64,000 bases of DNA from Mesobacillus boroniphilus (GCF_018424685.1 NZ_QTKX01000001.1:744001-808000), one strand, 5' to 3'; counted from the first letter of the stretch, positions 24,969 through 34,760 are shown. Notes: generated by a model not told the origin, from the letters alone. Made by a program: numbers and translations.

Positions 24969-26156
24969 ATGGGGTTTTGGTGGCTTGCATTGAAGGATGC
25001 CCTCATTATCGGACGAGATCGAAAAGCCTTATTGACACTTATTTTCATGCCAATCCTATTAATCGGGATCCTGGGGGCAGCTTTTGGAAATATGATGGGC
25101 GAAGAAGTAACATCTTCAATAAAAAAATTCAAGATCGGAGTTGTCAATCTTGATGAAGCTGACCTTGGTAGTGCCCTGGAAGAAGAGGTATTCATGAATG
25201 GTCTGCCAGAACTCATATCTGCGGAGTCAATGACGGAACAGCAACTCGAAGATCAATTAAAGCAGCAAGCAATTTCAACAGGAGTCATTATTCCGCGTGA
25301 GTTTTCGGATCATATCATTTTAGGTGAAGATTCTGAGATTGAAATCATCTCCCTTCCTTCCGCATCTATCCAGTCTTCGATAGTCGAGAATGTGGTGCTT
25401 CAATTTACACAAACAGCATACGTAAATGTCGTAGCGATGCAAGTAGCAGGACCCTCAAACATGGGTAATGATATACCAGCAATGGCTGATATATCGACGG
25501 ATTTTGACCTGGTTGAAGAAGTAGCGGTAAAGCAGGACCAGAAGCCTGTTGGGTCCTTTCAATATTATGCTGCCGGAATGGGTGTCATGTTTTTGCTGAT
25601 GACGGTTATTACCGGGGTAAGTGCGATGATTGAAGAAAAGGAGCAGGATGTATACGAACGACTGCTTGTATCCAAACTGTCAAATCATCATTATTTGTTT
25701 GGGAAATTCATCGGTTTGCTTTTTATGTCATCGATTCAATTTCTTATCATCATCCTTGGTACCCGATATTTATACGGTGTCCAATGGGGGGAATCAATGG
25801 CAGGAGTCGCTGTTGTAGGTTTTTCTTTTGTCTTTAGTGTTTGTGGACTTGGAGTGCTCCTTGGTTCACTGGTCAAAACCGAGAAAACATTCAATGTTGC
25901 TGGCATGCTGGGAACGCAAATAATGGCAGCGGTTGGAGGGAGCATGGTACCTTTATATATTTTTCCGGACTGGTTGAATTCAGTCGTAAAAATCCTTCCC
26001 AATGCCCTGGCGCTCCAAACTCTTTTAGAATTGATGTCCGGCAGTAACGTGTCAGAGGTAATAATGGAAGCAGGCATTTTAATCGCAATTGGTGTCAGTT
26101 CACTTGCCATTTCAATGGCAGCCTTTTCTGCGGCAAGGAGGGGTTTGCATGCGTAA
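24969..26156 (+). CDS. ABC-2 type transporter permease
   Basis: 395 residues. An N-terminal membrane segment (TLIFMPILLIGILGAAFG) is followed by a large extracytoplasmic domain (about residues 45-200) and a C-terminal cluster of about five membrane segments, the YhgE/NodJ-like ABC-2 layout. ATG follows AAGGAGG. It forms the transporter with the upstream ATPase and the related permease downstream. Confidence 0.9.
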   Translation: MGFWWLALKDALIIGRDRKALLTLIFMPILLIGILGAAFGNMMGEEVTSSIKKFKIGVVNLDEADLGSALEEEVFMNGLPELISAESMTEQQLEDQLKQQAISTGVIIPREFSDHIILGEDSEIEIISLPSASIQSSIVENVVLQFTQTAYVNVVAMQVAGPSNMGNDIPAMADISTDFDLVEEVAVKQDQKPVGSFQYYAAGMGVMFLLMTVITGVSAMIEEKEQDVYERLLVSKLSNHHYLFGKFIGLLFMSSIQFLIIILGTRYLYGVQWGESMAGVAVVGFSFVFSVCGLGVLLGSLVKTEKTFNVAGMLGTQIMAAVGGSMVPLYIFPDWLNSVVKILPNALALQTLLELMSGSNVSEVIMEAGILIAIGVSSLAISMAAFSAARRGLHA

Positions 26157-27276
26157 AATTACTTCCATCGCTATGTTGCACTTGAAAACCTTATTTGTAA
26201 CCCCATCAGCTATTGTGTTGATGTTCGTCATGCCTGTCATGTTCAGTATAATTTTTGGAGGTATTGGCTCAGGTTCATCACAAAGTAAGCCAGTCGTTTT
26301 GATGGTGGCACCAAAGGATGAAACAGGTGAAAATGTTAAAAAGTTATTGTCCTCGAACAGTCAGTATTCATGGCGTCAATCCGATGAAAAACAGGCAAGA
26401 GAGTTAATTGAAAATCAAGAAGCTCTTGCCGCGGTGCTTATCGAAGATTCAATCGTGGAAAATCATCAAAAATCAAAGCCGCTTTTGCAGGTCATAGTCC
26501 AAAGGAAAACACAGGAATATTTAGCGCTGAGCAGTTATGTTGAAGGGGTGGGAAGAACACTCGACCAAGCCTTAAAACTAAATCCTGGTCAAGATGCAAA
26601 TATGTTTAATGCAATACTTGAACAAATAGCAAAACGTGAAACAATGGATGTTAAAAGGGAAGTAATCCAAAAAAAAGGGACGAATGCCGGATCCGTCGGC
26701 ATGCTTGCGATAGGCTTTACAATCATGTTTATGATGTTCGGGATTTCAGGAGCCGCCTCTGCCATCCTTGATGAAAAAACGGGGGGAACCTGGCAGCGGC
26801 TGCTTACTTCGCCAATAACAAAAGCACAGGTGATGTTTGGATATTTGCTATCTTATTTCTTGATGGGCGTAATCCAATTATCTGTTTTAATGGTTGTCAT
26901 GAAATTGATTTATGGTTCTACCTGGGGTAAATTGGTTTATTTCATTCCATTCGCAGTGCTTGTGATCATAACGATTGTCGGGTTTGGGCTGATGATGGCC
27001 AGCATCGTGAAGACTAGACAACAATCAGGTGCCTTAAGTTCAGTGCTGATTGTAAGTACTTGTATGCTTGGAGGCGTATATTGGCCACTGGAGATTGTTC
27101 CTGAATTTATGCAGTATATTGGCAAAGCTGTACCACAAAGTTGGATGATCACCGGATTCAGAGAAATAGTCAGTGGAAGTCTTTATATGCCTGCCATTCT
27201 GAACTCTACTCTTGTCCTGTTAATGTTCAGCTTACTATTCTTTACAATCGGTTTGAAAAAAATAAAATACAATTAA
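26149..27276 (+). CDS. ABC-2 type transporter permease (second)
   Basis: 375 residues with the same topology as the preceding permease: one N-terminal segment (PSAIVLMFVMPVMFSIIFGG), an extracytoplasmic loop, then about five segments. ATG 26149 overlaps the previous stop by 8 bp and follows AAGGAGGGG; the frame is open further upstream, but that part reads the other permease gene. Two different half-permeases plus one ATPase suggest a heterodimeric exporter. Confidence 0.9.
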   Translation: MRKITSIAMLHLKTLFVTPSAIVLMFVMPVMFSIIFGGIGSGSSQSKPVVLMVAPKDETGENVKKLLSSNSQYSWRQSDEKQARELIENQEALAAVLIEDSIVENHQKSKPLLQVIVQRKTQEYLALSSYVEGVGRTLDQALKLNPGQDANMFNAILEQIAKRETMDVKREVIQKKGTNAGSVGMLAIGFTIMFMMFGISGAASAILDEKTGGTWQRLLTSPITKAQVMFGYLLSYFLMGVIQLSVLMVVMKLIYGSTWGKLVYFIPFAVLVIITIVGFGLMMASIVKTRQQSGALSSVLIVSTCMLGGVYWPLEIVPEFMQYIGKAVPQSWMITGFREIVSGSLYMPAILNSTLVLLMFSLLFFTIGLKKIKYN

Positions 27277-27280
27277 AGTT

Positions 27281-27313
27281 TACCAGTCCACCTTTGGACT
27301 GGTAATTCTTTTT
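27281..27313 (+). terminator. Terminator of the ABC exporter operon
   Basis: TACCAGTCCA (27281-27290) pairs with TGGACTGGTA (27295-27304), followed by ATTCTTTTT. Confidence 0.82.
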
Positions 27314-27379
27314 AAGGGGATTCTATCGAAAATTATAATTTGTCGAGTTATAATAGATATTTAGAGTAAGAGTCGAAAG

Positions 27380-27558
27380 ATGATTCTTGAATTGACCGAA
27401 CATGAAAGTATGAAGCTATTAGGATAAAAGCAGAAGCATTGCTTACCCGAAAAAGAGAAATTGTAGTAAAGAGATTACAAAGCGGGCGGCTGCTCGAACA
27501 TAAAAAAGTAATCAAAGGGGAGAGGCAGAATCTTTGCACTACCCTAACAATAAAGTAA
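27380..27558 (+). pseudogene. Possible small gene (about 59 aa) with a one-base deletion, upstream of mutS
   Basis: ATG 27380 opens MILELTEHE and would stop at 27423-27425. Adding one A to the AAA run at 27405-27407 continues as KYEAIRIKAEALLTRKREIV and further to CTTLTIK before TAA at 27556-27558. The composition is convincingly protein-like (charged, helical), and a TATAAT lies at 27349-27354. Not a family I recognise. Either a recent frameshift, a sequencing error, or chance. The 27277-27578 gap contains otherwise only the preceding terminator. Confidence 0.35.
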
Positions 27559-27578
27559 AGTGAAATTTGGAGGATAAT

Positions 27579-30239
27579 ATGGCTGCATATACCCCTATGA
27601 TCAAGCAATACCTGCAAGTGAAGGCGGATTACCAGGATGCCTTTCTATTTTTCCGTTTGGGAGATTTTTATGAAATGTTCTTCGAGGATGCGCTAAAGGC
27701 GTCCCAGGAGCTGGAAATAACACTTACAAGCAGGGAGGGCGGCGGCGAGGAACGGATTCCGATGTGCGGTGTTCCTTACCATTCCGCTCCTAACTACATT
27801 GAACAGCTGATTAACAAAGGCTATAAAGTTGCAATTTGTGAACAAACTGAAGATCCTAAGACTGCTAAAGGTGTCGTTAAGCGAGAAGTTGTCCAGCTTA
27901 TCACTCCAGGAACAGTAATGGAAGGCCGGGGGCTCTTAGAAAAAGAAAATAATTTTATCGCTACTGTTTCAGTTTTCCCTGGAAACACTTATGGATTCGC
28001 CTGCAGTGACTTATCGACTGGGGAAAGCAGAGCGACAATAGTTAACGGCAGTATCGAAGAGCTTATTAACGAATTATCGATTTCTGGAGCAAAGGAAGTT
28101 GTCATCGAAAGCTCGCTTTCGCCCGAAATCGAGAAAAAGCTGAAGGAGCGTTCCATTCTGGCTCTTTCTATTGAGGATAACACCGAAATGAATGAAAGCT
28201 TTTCAGAACTATTTGCGGACTTGGAAAACGATCAGTTGAAAATCGCAGTTTCAAGATTATTCAACTATTTATACAGGACTCAAAAACGCAGTCTGGATCA
28301 TTTGCAAAAGGTATCTGTCTACAAGGTCCAGCAGTATATGAAAATCGATTATTTTTCCAAGCGCAATCTTGAACTGACAGAGACAATAAGATCTACAGCG
28401 AAAAAAGGAACACTTTTATGGCTGCTTGATGAGACGATGACCGCAATGGGCGGCAGGATGCTGAAGCAATGGATTAACAGACCGCTGATTGACAAAGCTG
28501 ATATCAGCCGTCGTCAGGACTTGGTACAGCTTTTTGTCGGACAGTTTTTTGAACGCCAGGAATTGCGGGAAAAGTTGAAAGAGGTGTACGATCTTGAACG
28601 TTTGGCTGGAAGAGTTGCTTTTGGCAATTTGAACCCAAGAGATTTGATGCAGCTAAAAAGGTCTTTATTACAAGTACCCTCTCTAAAGCATATTTTGGAG
28701 AGTCTTCCCAATGAGGAAGCAGCCCGCATGGCAGATCGACTTGATCCTTGCGAGGAGGCAGCGGACCTGCTTGAACAGGCAATCGTGGATAACCCTCCGA
28801 TTTCTGTCAAGGAAGGGAATATCATCCGTGATGGCTACGATCATCAGCTTGACCAGTACCGCGATGCCAGCCGGAACGGTAAGACGTGGATTGCCAAATT
28901 AGAGCGTGAAGAGCGCGAGAAAACAGGGATAAAATCCTTGAAGATTGGCTATAACCGAGTTTTTGGCTACTATATTGAAGTAACGAAGGCGAACTTGCAT
29001 CTTTTGCAGGAAGGCCAGTATGACCGGAAGCAAACACTTTCGAACGCAGAGCGGTTTATCACGCCTGAGCTGAAGGAAAAGGAAGATTTGATCCTTGCTG
29101 CTGAGGAAAAAAGCGTCGAGCTTGAATATCAGCTGTTTACCGGAATCCGCGAGACGATTAAAGAATATATTCCTAGATTCCAGGGGCTTGCCAGGGCCCT
29201 TAGTGAGCTCGATGTAATCCTTGGGTTTGCAGAGCTTAGTGAACAGCGCCATTATGTAAGGCCTGCGTTCTCAGCTGAAAGGAAAATCGTCCTGAAGGAT
29301 GGGCGCCATCCAGTTGTCGAAAAAGTGATGGATGCTCAGGAATACGTGCCAAATGATTGTTATATGGACAACGAGCGCGAAGTTCTGCTGATTACTGGTC
29401 CAAATATGTCTGGTAAAAGCACATATATGCGCCAGGTTGCCTTGACAGCAATCATGGCTCAAATCGGCTGTTTCGTACCAGCGACTGACGCGGTAATGCC
29501 GATATTCGACCAAGTTTTCACGAGGATTGGCGCGGCAGATGATTTGGTTTCCGGACAAAGTACTTTCATGGTCGAAATGCTGGAGGCAAAGAACGCCATT
29601 ACCAATGCAACGAAGAATAGTTTGATCCTTTTTGATGAAATCGGCCGGGGCACCTCCACTTATGACGGCATGGCACTCGCCCAGGCAATGATTGAATATA
29701 TCCATGATAAAATTAGCGCAAAGACGCTGTTTTCGACTCACTATCACGAAATGACTTCACTGGAAAATGAATTGCAAAAATTAAAGAATGTACATGTCAG
29801 CGCTGTTGAGCAAAACGGAAAAGTCGTCTTTCTTCATAAAATCAGGGAGGGTGCAGCGGATAAGAGTTACGGCATCCATGTTGCCCAGCTTGCTGAATTA
29901 CCGGCAGACCTGATAGAACGCGCTGCAGAAATTTTGCAAATACTTGAGCAAACAGACACACAGGTTACATCTGGACTTAATAGTCAGCAGAGCTTAGACA
30001 CTGTTCGGGAAACATTACACAATGATCAAGACAAACTAAGCGCTCTTCAATCCGCAGAAACAGCAGCTGCTGCTCAGTTATCATTTTTTGATGAGGAGCA
30101 TGAACAGAAGAAAACTAGTGGTGCAAGCAAAAAGGAGAAGCAGGTTCTTGAAAAGTTAAACGGACTTGAAATCCTTGATATGACTCCTTTGCAGGCCATG
30201 AATATGCTTTATGAGTTACAAAAGAAGCTACGCAAGTAA
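27579..30239 (+). CDS. mutS: DNA mismatch repair ATPase MutS
   Basis: 886-residue MutS, which binds mismatches and recruits MutL. The mismatch-binding domain begins [20 protein letters not shown], with the Phe-x-Glu motif in [15 protein letters not shown]. Core and clamp domains follow, then the ATPase with Walker [32 protein letters not shown], Walker [17 protein letters not shown] and STHYHE. The C-terminal tail ends in the usual helical dimerisation region. The frame opens at TTG 27567; ATG 27579 after TTGGAGG is preferred. It pairs with mutL 211 bp downstream. Confidence 0.98.
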   Translation: MAAYTPMIKQYLQVKADYQDAFLFFRLGDFYEMFFEDALKASQELEITLTSREGGGEERIPMCGVPYHSAPNYIEQLINKGYKVAICEQTEDPKTAKGVVKREVVQLITPGTVMEGRGLLEKENNFIATVSVFPGNTYGFACSDLSTGESRATIVNGSIEELINELSISGAKEVVIESSLSPEIEKKLKERSILALSIEDNTEMNESFSELFADLENDQLKIAVSRLFNYLYRTQKRSLDHLQKVSVYKVQQYMKIDYFSKRNLELTETIRSTAKKGTLLWLLDETMTAMGGRMLKQWINRPLIDKADISRRQDLVQLFVGQFFERQELREKLKEVYDLERLAGRVAFGNLNPRDLMQLKRSLLQVPSLKHILESLPNEEAARMADRLDPCEEAADLLEQAIVDNPPISVKEGNIIRDGYDHQLDQYRDASRNGKTWIAKLEREEREKTGIKSLKIGYNRVFGYYIEVTKANLHLLQEGQYDRKQTLSNAERFITPELKEKEDLILAAEEKSVELEYQLFTGIRETIKEYIPRFQGLARALSELDVILGFAELSEQRHYVRPAFSAERKIVLKDGRHPVVEKVMDAQEYVPNDCYMDNEREVLLITGPNMSGKSTYMRQVALTAIMAQIGCFVPATDAVMPIFDQVFTRIGAADDLVSGQSTFMVEMLEAKNAITNATKNSLILFDEIGRGTSTYDGMALAQAMIEYIHDKISAKTLFSTHYHEMTSLENELQKLKNVHVSAVEQNGKVVFLHKIREGAADKSYGIHVAQLAELPADLIERAAEILQILEQTDTQVTSGLNSQQSLDTVRETLHNDQDKLSALQSAETAAAAQLSFFDEEHEQKKTSGASKKEKQVLEKLNGLEILDMTPLQAMNMLYELQKKLRK

Positions 30240-30278
30240 GATTCTTTAAACCCTAAATGGGTCAGGAACAGGGAAAAT

Positions 30279-30390
30279 GGGCTATAGAAAAATTTATAAG
30301 CCCGAAATGAGAGAAGGTCAAGAAGAAGGGCCCATAGAAAGATTCTATAAGCCCAAAATGAAGGAAGATCGAGAAAAAGGTTTCATAGAA
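30279..30390 (+). repeat. Tandem hairpin repeats in the mutS-mutL gap
   Basis: Two units of about 49 bp start at 30279 and 30328, and a third partial unit starts near 30378. Each begins with a self-complementary block: GGGCTATA...TATAAGCCC in unit 1 and GGGCCCATAGAA...TTCTATAAGCCC in unit 2, followed by an AG-rich linker (AAATGAGAGAAGGTC / AAATGAAGGAAGATC). The stems are preserved although bases differ, suggesting an RNA or cruciform role. Confidence 0.6.
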
Positions 30391-30450
30391 AGAAATATGA
30401 TTGCAAAACCCCACATTACTTACGAATGACTAAAAGCTGGAGGTGACGGA

Positions 30451-32382
30451 ATGGCGAAAATTATTCAACTCGACGATGCCTTATCAAATAAGATTGCTGC
30501 CGGTGAGGTAGTTGAACGGCCGGCATCTGTTGTTAAGGAATTGCTAGAGAACGCAATTGATGCTAACAGTACCGTGATTGAGATTGATCTTGAAGAAGCT
30601 GGACTTGCCCGGATTAGAATCACAGACAATGGAGACGGCATTGAGGAAGATGATGTTCTCGTCGCCTTCCAGCGGCATGCCACTAGCAAAATCAAGAATG
30701 AAAACGATCTGTTCCGGATCAGGACTCTCGGGTTCAGGGGTGAGGCGCTGCCGAGTATCGCCTCTGTTTCAAGGCTTGAAATGAAAACATCGACAGGAAT
30801 CGAAGGCAATAAAGTGGTCATCGAAGGCGGCAAGGTCGAGTCAGTTGAGAAAGCCGATAGCCGTAAAGGAACGGATATCAGTATTTCAGACCTGTTTTTT
30901 AATACTCCGGCACGCCTTAAATATATGAAGACTATTCATACCGAACTTGGCAATATTACGGATGTCGTAAACCGCCTGGCGCTGGCTAATCCTGATATCT
31001 CCTTCAGGCTTGTCCATAATGGACGCCAGCTTTTAAAGACGACAGGAAATGGGGACGTCCGACAGGTGCTTGCTGCCATTTACGGTATAAATATGGTCAA
31101 ATCAATGATTCCTATTTCTGGAGAATCACTGGATTATAAAATTAGCGGCTATATATCAATGCCGGAAATCACAAGGGCATCACGCAACTATATTTCGACA
31201 ATGATTAATGGCCGTTTTATCAAAAATTATGCTCTGGTAAAAGCAATACAGGAAGGCTACCATACATTGCTCCCTATCGGCAGGTATCCGGTTGTCCTTC
31301 TAAATATTGAAATGGACCCGCTTCTTATTGATGTGAACGTCCATCCTTCAAAAATGGAGGTACGATTGAGCAAGGAGCAGGAGTTGAATGAGCTTGTCTC
31401 AAGTACCATAAAGAATGCTTTTAAAACGAAGGAATTGATTCCGGCGGGGATGGTCACTCAGAAACAGGAAAAATCCAAATCAGAACAAACTTTCATGGAG
31501 CTGGACCATTTGCCTGAAGCCCGGGAGAAGTCTTCTATTATCCAATCGCCTATCGAGCGTAGGCCATTTGTAGAGGAAAAAGCAGTTGAACTAAGCAGGA
31601 GTTATAAAGCTGCTGAACTGCAAAATGCTTCTCAGCAGGAAGTTCCTGACTGGAGAAATGCCTTTGTAGCTCAGGAAAACCCGGTTTTCGAGTCAACTGC
31701 ACCTGCCTCTGAAGAGATAGTTGTACAAACTGAAGAAGAGATAATCGAGCCAGCCACTTCCCCTGCAGCTCATGAACCAGCTGCAGAAGTGCAGGCTTCT
31801 CGGGTTCCTCCTCTTTATCCAATTGGGCAGATGCACGGAACTTATATTCTCGCTCAGAATGACCGTGGTTTATATATAATTGACCAGCATGCCGCCCAGG
31901 AGAGAATCAAATATGAGTACTTCAGGGACAAAGTTGGTGAAGTCGCAACCGAGCTTCAAGAATTACTTATGCCAATCACTCTGGAATATTCAGCCGATGA
32001 GTGTATAAAGATTAACGAGTACAAGCATGAGCTTGAGAACGTGGGTGTCTTCCTCGAGCCGTTTGGATATAATACCTTCATCGTCCGATCACATCCGCAA
32101 TGGTTTCCTCACGGTGAGGAAAAAGAACTGATTGAAGACATGATTGAACAGCTCCTGCTGATGAAAAAGGTAGACATTAAAAAGCTAAGAGAGGAAGCGG
32201 CAATCATGATGAGCTGCAAGGCATCCATCAAAGCGAATCATCATTTGCGACATGATGAAATACAGGCTTTGCTTGATGAATTGCGACGATCATCAGATCC
32301 CTTCACATGTCCACATGGCCGGCCGATCATTGTCCATTACTCCACTTACGAAATGGAGAAAATGTTCAAACGGGTAATGTGA
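30451..32382 (+). CDS. mutL: DNA mismatch repair endonuclease MutL
   Basis: 643-residue MutL. N-terminal GHKL ATPase: [34 protein letters not shown] variable linker spans about residues 340-450. The C-terminal domain carries the endonuclease metal motif [12 protein letters not shown], with [11 protein letters not shown] and CPHGRP near the end, so this is the nicking type used in organisms lacking MutH. ATG follows GGAGGTG. It is downstream of mutS as in B. subtilis, and a repeat element begins right after its stop. Confidence 0.98.
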   Translation: MAKIIQLDDALSNKIAAGEVVERPASVVKELLENAIDANSTVIEIDLEEAGLARIRITDNGDGIEEDDVLVAFQRHATSKIKNENDLFRIRTLGFRGEALPSIASVSRLEMKTSTGIEGNKVVIEGGKVESVEKADSRKGTDISISDLFFNTPARLKYMKTIHTELGNITDVVNRLALANPDISFRLVHNGRQLLKTTGNGDVRQVLAAIYGINMVKSMIPISGESLDYKISGYISMPEITRASRNYISTMINGRFIKNYALVKAIQEGYHTLLPIGRYPVVLLNIEMDPLLIDVNVHPSKMEVRLSKEQELNELVSSTIKNAFKTKELIPAGMVTQKQEKSKSEQTFMELDHLPEAREKSSIIQSPIERRPFVEEKAVELSRSYKAAELQNASQQEVPDWRNAFVAQENPVFESTAPASEEIVVQTEEEIIEPATSPAAHEPAAEVQASRVPPLYPIGQMHGTYILAQNDRGLYIIDQHAAQERIKYEYFRDKVGEVATELQELLMPITLEYSADECIKINEYKHELENVGVFLEPFGYNTFIVRSHPQWFPHGEEKELIEDMIEQLLLMKKVDIKKLREEAAIMMSCKASIKANHHLRHDEIQALLDELRRSSDPFTCPHGRPIIVHYSTYEMEKMFKRVM

Positions 32383-32384
32383 TA

Positions 32385-32685
32385 AGAAAAGCGCAAGCGC
32401 CTTGGTCAGCCCCTACAAGCGCTGCCCGCCTATAACGCCACGTCCTGTGGCTGGCGGGTCTAGCACATCGTGTGCCTCGGAGGGCCGACAAGTGAAGTCG
32501 TTTTTTTGACTTCATTGGCGGACCGAAACCGAAAAGTTTAGCCGACTGTCCAGAAACGTAGAAACTGGAGACTCAGACAAAGAAGCGCTTTTTGCTTCTG
32601 CCGGCGGAGTTGAAGTTTCGGAGTTTCTAGGAGGCGACACTAGACAAGCGGCTCGAGGGGCTAGGCGCTGGAGCTAGACAATTCT
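32385..32685 (+). repeat. Interspersed palindrome-rich repeat, long form (bcr-like)
   Basis: Starts GAAAAGCGCAAGCGCCTTGG immediately after mutL and ends GCGCTGGAGCTAGACAATTC. It contains several hairpins (CCCGCC...GGCGGG; AAGTGAAGTC/GACTTCATT; AGAAGCG/CTTCT). Its two ends joined at a shared GCGCTG (32419-32424 and 32665-32670) give the 52-bp short form found inverted at 53690-53741, so this copy carries an extra 246-bp module. No coding capacity. Repeats of this kind recur in Bacillus-group intergenic regions; the exact family name is not known to me. Confidence 0.75.
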
Positions 32686-32726
32686 TGAAGTGAAAATTCA
32701 TACTCTCTTATTCTATGAGAAGAAAC

Positions 32727-32757
32727 AGTGTTCCCAATTGGGAGCACTTTTTTTATG
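32727..32757 (+). terminator. Terminator-like hairpin in the mutL downstream gap
   Basis: AGTGTTCCCA (32727-32736) pairs with TGGGAGCACT (32739-32748; one G-U pair), followed by TTTTTTTA. The remaining 32758-32910 stretch is AT-rich with no recognised feature. Confidence 0.8.
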
Positions 32758-32910
32758 ATTGCATTGAAAAATTTACTTCAGTTGGATAAAAATTCTTTTA
32801 TTTTTAATTACTATGGTGTAAAATTACACTAATAGGAAAAATATTAAATACCATGATAAATTCATTAAATTGGTTATTGGCTCTTATAATATTCAAAAGG
32901 GGGCGATAAA

Positions 32911-33357
32911 TTGTTCGTTTTCTCATTATTGTTTTCCATTCTGCCTGTAGTTGTATTGATATTTATTGTAGCTTTTGCAGTGAAAAATAAAGAGCAAGGG
33001 GGAGAGAAAGTGGTCAGACATTTATATACTTATCTAGTATTGTTTGCTACATTGATGATGGTTATTGGAGGAGGGGTTTCAATTTTCATGGCGACAGCGG
33101 ATCTTGTCAGCCCAACTGGTTATTATCAAAGCTTTACAGAATATAAACAGAATATGTTACATGGGAAGATTGAAGGTTCAAACACAGAGATGAACGAGGA
33201 AGAACTGCGCAGCAGTTATGATATGTATATAAGCGAAGAAAAAGATAGACAAAAGAATCGCGCCATAAACCAGATTATCAAGAGTTTGGGCTTCATTGTG
33301 ATTCCGTTACCGGTATTCCTTTACTTTAACAGGTTGAGGAAACAGTATAAAGAGTAA
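32911..33357 (+). CDS. Hypothetical membrane protein
   Basis: 148 residues with three probable membrane segments: FSLLFSILPVVVLIFIVAFA at the N-terminus, LYTYLVLFATLMMVIGGGVS, and SLGFIVIPLPVFLYF near the C-terminus. A charged stretch (GKIEGSNTEMNEEELRSS) lies between the second and third. The TTG start follows AAAAGGGGG. I do not recognise a specific family. It is single, flanked by terminators. Confidence 0.65.
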   Translation: MFVFSLLFSILPVVVLIFIVAFAVKNKEQGGEKVVRHLYTYLVLFATLMMVIGGGVSIFMATADLVSPTGYYQSFTEYKQNMLHGKIEGSNTEMNEEELRSSYDMYISEEKDRQKNRAINQIIKSLGFIVIPLPVFLYFNRLRKQYKE

Positions 33358-33456
33358 GAGAGGGCACTATTTTCTGATAAGTCGTTCCGATAATGTGCGC
33401 AAAAATATGTAAAAAACACCTTAATTAGAGATAATCACATAGCAGGTGAATTAACA

Positions 33457-33488
33457 TAAAAAAACGCTTACCCAAGCGTTTTTTTATG
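33457..33488. terminator. Bidirectional terminator
   Basis: AAAAAAACGCTT-ACCC-AAGCGTTTTTTT, a short perfect stem with A and T tracts on either side, usable for both strands. Confidence 0.8.
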
Positions 33489-33505
33489 TTGACCTTTTTT
33501 AAGTT

Positions 33506-33691
33506 AGGCTCTTTTCTCAAACTTTGTTGCTATTGACTACAAAATAGGAGTGAATGAACTATTTTTCTTATCAAAGCATTCCCTTTTTATGAGAAAAGAG
33601 CATGCAAACTTAATACCGAACTACAAAATAGCATTATATTGCGTTAAAATCGGCATTAGGATTTTAACAACAATCTTTACGAAAACAGCCT
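33506..33691. mobile_element. MITE-like element with terminal inverted repeats and 6-bp target duplication
   Basis: The left end AGGCTCTTTTCTCAAACTTT continues to TTGTTG; the right end read in reverse is AGGCTGTTTTCGTAAAGATT then GTTG (19 of 24 terminal positions identical). TAAGTT flanks both sides (33500-33505 and 33692-33697). The 186-bp element has no transposase; a chance frame crossing it is ignored. It lies 5 bp past the stop codon of the convergent AhpD-like gene. A solitary related end is at 37310. It accounts for most of the 33358-33695 gap. Confidence 0.65.
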
Positions 33692-33695
33692 TAAG

Positions 33696-34115
33696 TTATA
33701 ACCCATTAGGCTCTAATTTCATTAATGCACCAAAATATTGTTGAGCTGTGGTAAAACTAATGAAGGCACAAAGCTCACTAATTTCATTCTCAGGAAAATA
33801 ATCGTTTAATATTTCAAAAGCGAAATCTGGAACCATGCCTTTGGGGTAATTCAAAAATACTTCCGCGAACCCTACTGCAACAGATGTTCTTTCATCGAAC
33901 GCATCAAGCTCAGGCTTTCCTTTTGCTTTACAATACTCACATCCATTGCTTTGTGCCAATGTTCTTCTAACTTGCTCTTTTAATTTTGACGACAATAGAC
34001 CGTCTTGTTCTAATACTTCACCTAAATCAGACCAGGCCTCCATAACTTTTGTATTATGACCCAACAGCTTTTGAAAAGGTGTTTTCCCGAAGTTTGATTG
34101 AATGATTCTTGCCAT
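33696..34115 (-). CDS. AhpD/carboxymuconolactone decarboxylase-like protein
   Basis: 139-residue alkylhydroperoxidase-D-like protein. The redox motif Cys-Glu-Tyr-Cys occurs in LAQSNGCEYCKAKGKP near residue 60, the typical CxxC position, and flanking helices fit (VGFAEVFLNYP, CAFISFTTAQQYFGALM). Family members are peroxidase-linked thiol proteins or decarboxylases; which one is not clear. ATG 34115 is chosen because AAGGAGGT is 8 bp upstream; another ATG at 34121 is too close. It is divergent from an Lrp-type regulator that may control it. The region is visibly more AT-rich than its neighbours. Confidence 0.8.
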   Translation of the reverse strand: MARIIQSNFGKTPFQKLLGHNTKVMEAWSDLGEVLEQDGLLSSKLKEQVRRTLAQSNGCEYCKAKGKPELDAFDERTSVAVGFAEVFLNYPKGMVPDFAFEILNDYFPENEISELCAFISFTTAQQYFGALMKLEPNGL

Positions 34116-34236
34116 TAACATTACCTCCTTGATATATTAAATATAAAGGATAAAGTTTATGAATCACATTAAATTAAAAATCATTTTTCGTTATATTATT
34201 TAAATTATTAACAAAAAAGAGAGGAATACCTTTAAA

Positions 34237-34677
34237 ATGAAAATAGATAATATTGATAAAAAAATCATAGTTGAATTATCTGAAAATAGTCGTTTATCAA
34301 TGAGTGAACTTGGAAGAAGAATTAATTTATCCTCTCCATCCGTAACTGAACGAGTAAGACGGATGGAGTCATTTAGAATAATAAAAAAGTATACTTTAGA
34401 AGTTGACTACGAAAAATTTGGTTTACCTATTCAATGTATAATTGAAGCAACAGTCAAAAATGGGGACTATAAACGATTTAAGAATTTCATAGAAAGTCTT
34501 CTTAATGTTGATTTTTGTTACCGAATAGCCGGTAATGCTTGCTTTATGCTTAAAATGCAGTTTGAAAATTTTTCTAAAGCAGAAGAGTTCATTGATACTA
34601 TAAACCCATATGCTTCAACTGTTACACATTTTATCTTTTCAGAAGTCCAGACAAGTTTAAAAGTTGATTCAGAGTGA
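34237..34677 (+). CDS. Lrp/AsnC-family transcriptional regulator
   Basis: 146 residues. An N-terminal AsnC-type HTH (IDKKIIVELSENSRLSMSEL ... NLSSPSVTERVRRMESFRII) is followed by a C-terminal RAM-type ligand domain (FCYRIAGNACFMLKMQFENF). Lrp-type proteins sense amino acids or related ligands. It is divergent from the AhpD-like gene with a 121-bp AT-rich intergenic region, a common regulator/target arrangement. Strongly AT-biased codon use suggests acquisition of the pair. Confidence 0.9.
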   Translation: MKIDNIDKKIIVELSENSRLSMSELGRRINLSSPSVTERVRRMESFRIIKKYTLEVDYEKFGLPIQCIIEATVKNGDYKRFKNFIESLLNVDFCYRIAGNACFMLKMQFENFSKAEEFIDTINPYASTVTHFIFSEVQTSLKVDSE

Positions 34678-34716
34678 CCTATTCTTTAAAAAACTAGTCC
34701 AAGGAATAAGACAGAA

Positions 34717-34750
34717 AAAAGATCGCCGATAAAAACAGGCGATCTTTTTA
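34717..34750. terminator. Bidirectional terminator between lrp-like gene and mreBH
   Basis: AAAAGATCGCC and GGCGATCTTTTT flank a short loop. A and T tracts are on both sides of the stem, serving the two convergent genes. Confidence 0.85.
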
Positions 34751-34760
34751 AATATTAATT

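Noticed and set aside
33550..33744. Plus-strand frame of 64 residues across the MITE
   Set aside because: It runs from inside the MITE into the 3' end of the opposite-strand AhpD-like gene, has no ribosome-binding site and is explained by the element.
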